Assembly: GCF_020193575.1 (NCBI RefSeq)
Contig: NZ_JADYVD010000005.1
Span: 113,956 to 177,955, forward strand
Length of the DNA: 64,000 nt
DNA from: Ensifer sp. IC4062
Lineage (GTDB): Bacteria > Pseudomonadota > Alphaproteobacteria > Rhizobiales > Rhizobiaceae
Direction: 5' to 3'
Below the pieces are notes generated by a model. The model was not told where the DNA came from, made no database searches, and worked only from the letters and a program-made list of their open reading frames with translations. Below are positions 54,984 to 62,247 of this stretch, one piece after another (position 1 is the first letter of the stretch; each line of letters begins with the position of its first letter). A program made the position numbers and the translations under genes.

Positions 54984-55060
54984 TGTTTTTCCTACAGGTG
55001 GTGGTTTGTTGGTCGGACCGGCGCGCCGAGGGGGCTGGATCTCAGCGGCACTGGTCCGAA

Positions 55061-55306
55061 CTAGAATTCGCCAAAGAATTCACCGAGGCGCGATCGGTGG
55101 CGCGCAAGTTCGGTGATCTCAGGTACAGAGCCGTCGGTCGTTCCGAATGTCGCATAAAGGGCAGGATAATCGTCATGGCCGAAAGCTCGTGCCACGACAT
55201 TCAATCCGGTGTTGTAGTAAATCTCGTCGCCCCAGGCCTCGACCTGGCGCTTCAGTTTCCTTGCAAGTCGTTTAACAACCTTGTCTTTGTTAAAGTAGAT
55301 CTTCAT
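55061..55306 (-). CDS. Small unknown protein, possible first or second gene of the element operon
   Basis: An 81-residue basic protein ('MKIYFNKDKVVKRLARKLKR', later 'LNVVARAFGHDDYPALYATF'). The phrase 'ARAFGHDDYPALYA' resembles the short 'la..lGy.sw..l' helix found at the ends of various plasmid- and phage-borne proteins, but I cannot assign a family. A strong 'gaggggagacca' precedes the ATG at 55306; a start at 55330 overlapping the neighbour's stop is possible. Lies between the upstream gene at 55327 and the recombinases on the same strand, so all six may be one transcript. Confidence 0.6.
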   Translation of the reverse strand: MKIYFNKDKVVKRLARKLKRQVEAWGDEIYYNTGLNVVARAFGHDDYPALYATFGTTDGSVPEITELARHRSRLGEFFGEF

Positions 55307-55326
55307 TGGTCTCCCCTCTTGAACCG

Positions 55327-55938
55327 TCATCCGATGCGGATCTCGGCACTACCGATGAGGCGACTGTCGACACGCACGCCAAAAAGATTACGGGGTCGCA
55401 AGGCCAAGTCCTCGAGAGTCGCTCGAAGCTTCAGAGCTTCTCTAGCTGTGCGGACCCGGAAGTTGACGGCGGTGATGCCCATGTCGCGTGCGCCCGCGGT
55501 GATCAGCGGGAAGCCGCTTCTTCGCACGATCTTTCCCCGGTGATCGAAACACCTGACAGTCTCCTGGGCCTGAGCTCGCCATTCCGCCCACATTTCCGGG
55601 GCCTCAAATGGAACCCAGTCCCCACCAGCGGCACCGAGCTCACAACTCTTCACACCTATGGCATAATGTGAAGCAAGCTGAATCCAGCCTCTTTCGAAGA
55701 CGACCGAAGGATCTCTGCCGGTCAGCCTCGTATGGGACGGGAGAGTGATCCCTGATGGAATCCCCCCGATAAGAACGATCGCCTGTAGCAGATCGAACAA
55801 CGTCAGCCTCTCGAATAGCTCGCCGCTTTCAAACCAAAGAGGTGCGCCATCGTCTCCGAATAGGAACGGAACGTGCTCAAGGCAGGCGGCCACATCGAAG
55901 TAGGCCCACTGCTCATCACTGCTCGATAGTCCTGCCAT
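55327..55938 (-). CDS. Unknown element-encoded protein
   Basis: A 203-residue soluble protein with Trp-rich patches ('SSDEQWAYFDVAACLEHVPF', 'FEAPEMWAEWRAQAQETVRC'). No signal, membrane segment or enzyme motif is seen and no family is recognised. The start at 55938 has 'gaaaggtgtgcaaa' upstream. It overlaps or directly abuts the 81-residue gene downstream and has the AT-rich region 55939-56313 as its promoter. Could be a regulator or accessory factor of transfer or defence; that is speculation from place only. Confidence 0.6.
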   Translation of the reverse strand: MAGLSSSDEQWAYFDVAACLEHVPFLFGDDGAPLWFESGELFERLTLFDLLQAIVLIGGIPSGITLPSHTRLTGRDPSVVFERGWIQLASHYAIGVKSCELGAAGGDWVPFEAPEMWAEWRAQAQETVRCFDHRGKIVRRSGFPLITAGARDMGITAVNFRVRTAREALKLRATLEDLALRPRNLFGVRVDSRLIGSAEIRIG

Positions 55939-56313
55939 TTTGCACACCTTTCGTTCCCGATACGCCGGGAACAAAGGGCTAGCGAGATAGGACGGAGTAA
56001 GCAACGAGTAGAGATATTTTATTAACAGACAATAATAACGGGTAAAAAGCAGCTTAAAATCTGATATATCATCGATTCTGTGGTAAGGCGAATAATTGTT
56101 GACAATTACGATCCTGGACCCTCGAGTACTATACTTACATCAAACATGTGACAGCGAGACTCCTAATTACGAATCACCGTGGTAAACGCTCGAATTCTTT
56201 GTGAGAACACCATGAATCCTTCCCATTATGGACTCAACCGGGGGAGCGCAGAGCCACTCCGTCCTTGTTGAAATACGTCGAATCCTGAGGCGTGTTGCCG
56301 GCAGTTGATCGAT
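55939..56313. other. AT-rich 375-bp intergenic region of the element
   Basis: Clearly richer in A and T than its surroundings, with several runs ('ttttattaacagacaataat', 'gcttaaaatctgatatatca'). It must contain the promoter of the minus-strand genes to the left and the 3' end of the recQ-like gene to the right. Contains the palindrome listed separately. No gene found. Confidence 0.6.
56093..56108. promoter_or_regulatory. Palindrome TAATTGT-TG-ACAATTA in the element control region
   Basis: A perfect 7-bp-arm inverted repeat with a 2-bp centre, 155 bp upstream of the gene starting at 55938. A regulator or recombinase arm-site is plausible. A TTGACA lies inside it (56099), but the best TATACT is 25 bp away, too far for a sigma-70 promoter. 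Confidence 0.35.
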
Positions 56314-58164
56314 CTATTGAAGGGCGAGGCTGAGTGCGCGCAGGAAGCGAGCACCGTACCGGTCGAGCTTAGTCTGCCCGACGCCCGATATGTCTAACAT
56401 GTCGTGCAGCACACGTGGACGACGGGTTGCGAACGCAATCAACGTCGTGTCTGGGAAGATTACATAGGGAGCAACGCCCAGTTCCCTGGAGATCGCGAGC
56501 CGCTCCTGGCGTAGCACTTCGAAGACTTCGCGGTCGTCTGCAGATAGGCCGGAGCGCGAGGAATAGCTGGATGCCTCGGTAGTCTTCCGCTGCCCTCGCG
56601 ACACCATCCGGTCGCGGCGAAGCGTGACAGGACGTTCCTTCCTGAAGACTGCTGCGGCCGCTTCCTGCAGCTTCATGGCGCCGAACTCGTCGTGTTCTAC
56701 CCTGATCAGATTGAGGGCAAGCAATTGCCTGTAGATGGACTGCCAGCTTGCCCCGTTGAATTCCTTTCCCGCACCGAAGACTGGCAGGTCGACATGCCCG
56801 AACCGCCTCGTCTTATCCGTCACTTTTCCGATGAGAACGTCTATGACGTGGCCGACGCCGAATCTTTCGCCGGTCCGATAGATGGCAGCAAGAGCCTTGA
56901 TGGAGGCCTCGGTTCCGTCCCATGTCTCGATCGGTTTCGTGCAGGTGTCGCAGTTGCCGCAACCTCCGTCATGATGCTCTCCGAAATGACCTAGAATCGC
57001 CTGGCGACGGCAGGCGGTAGTCTCGCAGATGCCGACCAGTGCGTTCAGCTTCGCGCGCTCGATCCGCTTGATCTGGTCGGATGCGTCGCCCTCATCGATC
57101 ATCCGTGCCCGCTGGACGATATCCTGCATTCCGAAGACCATGAAGGCTTCTGCCGGTAGTCCGTCACGGCCCGCGCGGCCGGTCTCCTGGTAGTAGCTTT
57201 CGATTGAAGACGGCAGATCGAGGTGGGCGACGTATCGAACGTTGGGCTTGTTGATTCCCATCCCGAAAGCGACCGTCGCTACCAGGCAAAGTCCCTCCTC
57301 CATCCTGAAGGCGTCCTGATTGGCCGCCTTCAGGGCTGGATCCAGCTTCGCGTGATAATGCTTTGCACGGATCCCATGTTCGTTCAGCCACTCCACCGTC
57401 TCCTCGACCTTCTTGCGAGAGAGGCAGTAGACGATTCCGCTTTCGCCCTCATGCCTTTTAAGGAAGTCCAAAAGCTGTGCCTTCGCATTCCCCCGCGGGA
57501 TGATCTCGTAGCTGATGTTCTTTCTGTCGAAGCTGTCAATGAACACTTCGGCTTCGGCGATGTTCAGAAGTCTGACGATATCCTTCCGCGTGTGAGGATC
57601 CGCCGTCGCCGTGACGGCGACGATCGGGACGCCGGGGTACATCTCCTTAAGACGACCTAGCGCGAGGTAGTCCTTTCGGAAATTATTTCCCCAAAAACTG
57701 ATGCAATGGGCCTCGTCTACAGCTAAGAGGGACAAGCCGCCGTCGCCGAGCATGGATTGGATGCCTCCCGCAGCAATCCGTTCCGGAGTCACGTAAAGCA
57801 ACTTCATCTCGCCTGCCCGGAGCCGTCTCTTCACTTCCGCCGCTTCCGCCGGAGGCTGTTCGGACCACAATGCGCCGGCGGCAACGCCGAGTTCTTTCAG
57901 TTCCTCGACCTGATCGCGCATCAGGGCGACAAGGGGAGAAACGACTACCGCGGTTCCCTCCATGCAAATAGCGGGAAGCTGGTAGCAGAGGGACTTGCCC
58001 TTGCCCGTGGGGAAGAGCACCAGCGTGTCGCGACCGGACATGACGTTGCCTACGACGTCGCCCTGCATCCCACGGAATCCTTGATACCCCCATACGCGAC
58101 GGAGAACCCCTAGTGGATTCGAGTCGCTGCTGGAGTCGAATATAGTACGAACTGACTGACCCAT
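56314..58164 (-). CDS. Element-borne full-length RecQ helicase with altered aromatic-rich loop
   Basis: A 616-residue ATP-dependent 3'-5' DNA helicase. Motif 0 Gln28 is in 'YQGFRGMQ', Walker A is GKGKS (54-58), DEAH is 150-153, motif VI '[10 protein letters not shown]', then RQC zinc cysteines ('CETTACRRQ...CGNCDTC') and an HRDC domain. Where RecQ proteins normally read [11 protein letters not shown], this one has S156-F-W-G-N-N-F-R-K-D-Y166, changed at five positions including two polar residues. This loop couples DNA binding to ATP hydrolysis. The start at 58164 follows 'caggcaggaag'; a longer frame to 58293 is unconserved. Divergent from the ABC-3C genes (267-bp gap). Probably compensates for loss of host recQ. 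Confidence 0.93.
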   Translation of the reverse strand: MGQSVRTIFDSSSDSNPLGVLRRVWGYQGFRGMQGDVVGNVMSGRDTLVLFPTGKGKSLCYQLPAICMEGTAVVVSPLVALMRDQVEELKELGVAAGALWSEQPPAEAAEVKRRLRAGEMKLLYVTPERIAAGGIQSMLGDGGLSLLAVDEAHCISFWGNNFRKDYLALGRLKEMYPGVPIVAVTATADPHTRKDIVRLLNIAEAEVFIDSFDRKNISYEIIPRGNAKAQLLDFLKRHEGESGIVYCLSRKKVEETVEWLNEHGIRAKHYHAKLDPALKAANQDAFRMEEGLCLVATVAFGMGINKPNVRYVAHLDLPSSIESYYQETGRAGRDGLPAEAFMVFGMQDIVQRARMIDEGDASDQIKRIERAKLNALVGICETTACRRQAILGHFGEHHDGGCGNCDTCTKPIETWDGTEASIKALAAIYRTGERFGVGHVIDVLIGKVTDKTRRFGHVDLPVFGAGKEFNGASWQSIYRQLLALNLIRVEHDEFGAMKLQEAAAAVFRKERPVTLRRDRMVSRGQRKTTEASSYSSRSGLSADDREVFEVLRQERLAISRELGVAPYVIFPDTTLIAFATRRPRVLHDMLDISGVGQTKLDRYGARFLRALSLALQ

Positions 58165-58431
58165 CTTCCTGCCTGAAACGACGTCGCGACCATGCCAAAG
58201 AATCGCCGCCAATCCTTGAAGCCTAGCACGGTTTGGTTCGCGGACGCCTCGCCGCATTCTTCCGAATACCCCTATCGGCCCCGCATAGTTCAAATTTGGT
58301 CGTGGGAACGTAAAGTTGCATCTTGAGCACCACTGCTGCGAAACTTATACAAGCAGGGCCTGCGCATGTTGTGAATTCACAAGTATAACGCACATCGCAG
58401 CCGCTGCAGTTTTCCATCCGAGAGGTCGAAA

Positions 58432-59643
58432 TTGGACAGTACGAACGCTCACAGCGCCGACGCCTCGGCCCTAGGATTTCTGTATCAGGCCCAATACGCG
58501 CTTCTGCGTCTTTGGAACGAATTGAGCGACGAGGCTGTGATCTATCTCGAAACGCTCGACGACGTCGTCCTGGAAGCCAATGGGCAGACAATCCTTGAGC
58601 AGCTAAAGCATTCGCTTTCGACGAAACCCGCCGCGCTTACCGTGGCCAGTGTCAACGTCTGGAAGACATTGAAGGCCTGGATCGACGTGCTTCCCGACCT
58701 CGATCTGCCCAATACATCGCTGCACCTTGTGACCGTGGCAGATATCTCTCCGACTTCTCCGCTCAAAGCCTTGACAAACGAGACCGAAGATCGGGGCGAC
58801 CTGCTGGTCGCACTGCAGGAGGAAGCGCAACGTGTCCTCCAGGAACGAGCGAATGCTCGATCGGAAGGCATTACGCCCCTTCCTCATGGACCGCGGGCGC
58901 CAGGCTGCGAAGCATTCCTAAATCTGTCTGAAGACATGCAGTCCCAAATCCTATCGAAAATTCGAATAAAGCCAGCTCAGCAGAATATCAGGCAGATCGA
59001 GGAGGAACTCGCAAACACTCTGACGTCCGTGCTCGCAAAGGACCAGCTCCATGTGGCGGCACTGATGGTGGAATGGTGGAACCGTCAGATCATCCATGCA
59101 CATTGCGGGAAACGCGATAAGGCAATCCCTCGCTTCGAACTGGTGAAGCGACACATGGAGATCGTCGCCGATATCGAGCACGACAGTTTAGTGGATTACT
59201 TCGCAACGGAACTTCCGCCCGATACGTATCGGTCACATCCCATGGTGGAGAACCAGATCAGCCTCGTGGGCGGCACCGAAACCTGGCTACAGAGGGCCGT
59301 AACAAACGAATGGCGTGCTCGCGAATCCCGGTCGCGGTGGTCGACCGAAAACCCCACGTGGCAGGAACGGATCACCAAGTACGACGACCGCCTGGCCGAG
59401 GAGTGGTCCTACCAGCACGTTGACATGTGCGAAGATTGCGACGGACAATCCGATGAAGTGAAGAAGAAAAAGGGACTCGAGCTGCTACGATGGAGCTTCT
59501 TCGAAGCGCCGGACAAGATCGAATACCTCGCACCGAGCGTCACCGCGCCGAGCTATGTCAGAGGCACATATCACGTCCTTTCAATCGACGGTCGAGTGGG
59601 TTGGCACCCTGATTATTCGACGCTTCTAGGTTTCAAGAAATGA
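58432..59643 (+). CDS. ABC-three-component (ABC-3C) effector/CTD protein with Cap4/DUF4297-like nuclease N terminus
   Basis: A 403-residue protein with a TTG start supported by 'gagaggtcgaaa' 6 nt upstream. Residues 13-60 match the opening of DUF4297/Cap4-type nucleases: 'SALGFLYQAQYALLRLW', an acidic strand with E40 and D44 in 'IYLETLDDVVLE', and Q57-L-K59 in 'LEQLKHS', the PD-(D/E)xK pattern. The rest ('MVEWWNRQIIHAHCGKRD', 'LVGGTETWLQRAVTNEWRAR') fits the C-terminal domain shared by ABC-3C components. Its TGA overlaps the next gene's ATG. Expected to cut nucleic acid when the ATPase partner senses invasion; inferred from family and gene order. Confidence 0.75.
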   Translation: MDSTNAHSADASALGFLYQAQYALLRLWNELSDEAVIYLETLDDVVLEANGQTILEQLKHSLSTKPAALTVASVNVWKTLKAWIDVLPDLDLPNTSLHLVTVADISPTSPLKALTNETEDRGDLLVALQEEAQRVLQERANARSEGITPLPHGPRAPGCEAFLNLSEDMQSQILSKIRIKPAQQNIRQIEEELANTLTSVLAKDQLHVAALMVEWWNRQIIHAHCGKRDKAIPRFELVKRHMEIVADIEHDSLVDYFATELPPDTYRSHPMVENQISLVGGTETWLQRAVTNEWRARESRSRWSTENPTWQERITKYDDRLAEEWSYQHVDMCEDCDGQSDEVKKKKGLELLRWSFFEAPDKIEYLAPSVTAPSYVRGTYHVLSIDGRVGWHPDYSTLLGFKK

Positions 59644-60125
59644 GCATCGCCTACGATCTCTTCGCGGAGACGAACCCCGCCTTCGGCACGTTCGGTCTCG
59701 TCGGCTTCTGCCGGAAATACGAGACAGCCTCGGGTCGATTGCCCGAGCTAGCCCTCGCCTACCTCGCGCTTCCCGTCGCGCTGTCCGAAGATTTGGAAAC
59801 ATCTTTCGCGGAGACGGCTGCGACAACCGGCCTCCTGTCATGGCTCAACCGCTTCCCCGAAGTGCGCTTGGATCTGGGAGCCCGGCTCGACGCCTCGAAA
59901 GACATCGTCTCGTCCGCGATAAGATTCGGGCTCGGCGCAAGGGCGCTGTCGCTTGGGTCGGAGGGGACGATAGGGCTCGGCCCTCGCAGCCCGTCGCCGG
60001 CACCGGTCGCCGATCTGCCGGAACGCGCCAAGCGCGCAATCAGGCGGGCTGAGCGCCTCGGCACTTGGATGGGCAGGGCGGGGTCGGCAGGAACAATCTT
60101 CTCAGCATTCGGAGTTACGCCGTGA
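59640..60125 (+). CDS. ABC-3C middle component
   Basis: A 161-residue, largely helical protein ('YDLFAETNPAFGTFGLVGFC', 'LAYLALPVALSEDLETSFAE', ending 'RAGSAGTIFSAFGV'). Proteins of this size and pattern (an N-terminal 'NPAFG'-like turn, a C-terminal 'lG.w....gs..tif..fgv.p') sit between the effector and the DUF3732 ATPase in ABC-3C systems and are named middle components, thought to bridge the two. ATGA overlap with the upstream gene and GTGA overlap with the downstream gene show strict coupling and a fixed stoichiometry. Confidence 0.75.
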   Translation: MSIAYDLFAETNPAFGTFGLVGFCRKYETASGRLPELALAYLALPVALSEDLETSFAETAATTGLLSWLNRFPEVRLDLGARLDASKDIVSSAIRFGLGARALSLGSEGTIGLGPRSPSPAPVADLPERAKRAIRRAERLGTWMGRAGSAGTIFSAFGVTP

Positions 60126-62059
60126 ATCGTTGGAACGTTAGTGAGATTGCATTTTACGGCGTTGGTGGCAGACGCCGGACGCTAAAGTTCGACGTCGACA
60201 AAGTCAACGTGATCACGGGCGCTTCAGGTACCGGCAAGTCCGCGATCATCGACGCTATCGACTACTGCCTAGGCTCCAAGGACTGCAAGCTGCCGTTCTT
60301 CGTGCGCAGCCACGCCGAGGCGGTTGCCGTTCACTGGGTGCAGGGCGACAGCGACCTCATCGTCGGCAGAAAGATTCCGAAGGCTGGAAGCGGCACCAGC
60401 CAGATGTACGTCAGGACGGGCCGGAACCTCAAGCTTCCGGATACGTCAGAAGGCCTCGAGGGGCCAACCAATCGCGACACCGCGCGTTCGGTCATTGAAA
60501 AGACCTTCGGGATTCAAGACACAGACGACCTGGCCGTCGCCGCCAAGGCAGAAAAGGGCCGCGCAACCATCCGCGACGTGCCGCCTTACCTCTTCCTGTC
60601 GGGCGACGTTATCATCAGCCGAGAGACTTTACTTCACGACCTGAACCGTCCGGAAAAGGCACGTGACATCAAGGCGACGATCCCCTATTTCCTCGGGGCC
60701 GTCGACCAGGCGAGCGTCCTTGCAGCCAGGTCTCTCCGGCAGCTCGAAGCTGCCTTGGCGAAGATCGAACGCGAGGCTGCGGCACAGGAGCGCAGTCAAA
60801 GTCTCCTTACGCAGCGTTCGATGGCGCTTCTGACTCAAGCGCAAGGCGTCGGTCTCGTTGCCGAGCTGCCCTCGGCAGATGTGTCCGACCAAGTCCTTCT
60901 CAATCAACTTGCAGATGTCGCACGAAGCGGAGTTTCCTCGACCGACACCAGGGACTCCGAAGCTCGCGTCGTGCTGGAGGAAGAGCGACGCGGGCTTGTT
61001 TCCGAATTGCAAGCGCTTCGTGGGAAGCGGCAGATGCTTAAGACGACCCTCAGAGAGGCGGCTGGCTACGAAACGGCGGTATCCGGGCAATCTCACAAGC
61101 TGAAGCTCGTCGAGCATCTGAAGCTCGACGACGGACGCTGCCCAGTGTGCGACGCAGAGAACTCCGTAGGCCAGGCGATGGCCGATCAAATCCGCAATTC
61201 CTTGAGCATCGTTGCGAACGAAGTTAGCGCGGTCGACGGGCTGCGTCCTCGCCTCGACGAGCATTCCGGGCACATCGAAAATCTGATTGGGACCAAGTAC
61301 GGACGTCTCAGAGAAGTCGAATCCCAGCTTACTAGCCTGGTCCGTGTGGAGGAGGAGTCGGTGCAGACTGGCTCGCTCCTTCAGGAGAGAGCACGGGTTG
61401 TAGGCCGCATCGATCAGTTTCTTGAAACGACGGCGAAAGACTTCCAGACTGCGTCGACAGACACCGCGTCGCTTAAATCCAGGATCGAGCACGTCAGGGA
61501 CCAAGTCGATCCGCAAGCGCGCAGAGAGCGCCTTCGCGACGCAGAGAACATGGTCAGCGGCTTTGCAACCGAGATGCTCGGCGATCTTCCCACCGAGGTG
61601 CCGGCGACAGGATCACGCGTCGTGTTCTCGTCCACTCCGAACCTCTCGCTGGTCGAGTCGTCCCGTCGGGCGGTACTGGCGATGGCTGAAATCGGATCGG
61701 ACCAGAACTACCTAGCGATCCATCTTGCTCTGGCGTTCTCGCTTCAGAAGCTTTTCGAGACGATCAAGGCGCCCGTTCCCGGCCTCCTGGTCATCGATCA
61801 GATCAGCCGCCCCTACTACCCCAAGGGCGGCGACGAGAAGCGGCTACAGGAGATGGAGAAGGACGACGACCAGGTTGCTATGCAGAAGATCGTCCGGTTT
61901 CTTTTCGACGAGACCGCGCGCCAGGCGGGGCTGCAGGTCATCCTCATCGAACATGCCTACATCGAGGAAGATCCGGAATACGTTGCGGCCGTGAAGGGCC
62001 GGTGGACGAAGGCGTCGGGAATAAAGCTCATTCCATCCGACTGGCCTATTCGGAACTGA
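60122..62059 (+). CDS. ABC-3C ATPase, DUF3732/SMC-like
   Basis: A 645-residue RecF/SMC-type ATPase with a GTG start overlapping the previous stop. Walker A is GASGTGKS (33-40) in 'VNVITGASGTGKSAIIDAID'. A coiled-coil arm carries a Rad50-like hook C340-P-V-C343, and Walker B is in 'PGLLVIDQISRPYYPKGG', where DUF3732 proteins typically have DQPSQ...FP. The C-terminal 'VILIEHAYIEEDPEYVAAVK' supplies the sensor region. In ABC-3C systems it is the sensor and DNA-clamping part. A 188-bp gap with no gene follows before the OLD nuclease gene. Confidence 0.85.
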   Translation: MNRWNVSEIAFYGVGGRRRTLKFDVDKVNVITGASGTGKSAIIDAIDYCLGSKDCKLPFFVRSHAEAVAVHWVQGDSDLIVGRKIPKAGSGTSQMYVRTGRNLKLPDTSEGLEGPTNRDTARSVIEKTFGIQDTDDLAVAAKAEKGRATIRDVPPYLFLSGDVIISRETLLHDLNRPEKARDIKATIPYFLGAVDQASVLAARSLRQLEAALAKIEREAAAQERSQSLLTQRSMALLTQAQGVGLVAELPSADVSDQVLLNQLADVARSGVSSTDTRDSEARVVLEEERRGLVSELQALRGKRQMLKTTLREAAGYETAVSGQSHKLKLVEHLKLDDGRCPVCDAENSVGQAMADQIRNSLSIVANEVSAVDGLRPRLDEHSGHIENLIGTKYGRLREVESQLTSLVRVEEESVQTGSLLQERARVVGRIDQFLETTAKDFQTASTDTASLKSRIEHVRDQVDPQARRERLRDAENMVSGFATEMLGDLPTEVPATGSRVVFSSTPNLSLVESSRRAVLAMAEIGSDQNYLAIHLALAFSLQKLFETIKAPVPGLLVIDQISRPYYPKGGDEKRLQEMEKDDDQVAMQKIVRFLFDETARQAGLQVILIEHAYIEEDPEYVAAVKGRWTKASGIKLIPSDWPIRN

Positions 62060-62247
62060 TGGGCGACTCCGCAGGTAGCGCTCCCGAGGCTGGCCGAAGA
62101 CTCACAGCGCGTCCGGCATGGTGATCGTCGAAGGCAAGCGTGGGAAGGCTCCGCGCTTCAATTATAGTCTTGCCACGAATCAGAACGTCATGCCCTTATT
62201 CGCCAACTGATTGCAGCGCGCATCGCTAGGCTGGGGCAGACTTCCGG

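Noticed and set aside
56099..56135. TTGACA ... TATACT as a sigma-70 promoter
   Set aside because: The spacer is 25 bp, far from the usual 16-18 bp; the TTGACA is better explained as part of the palindrome.
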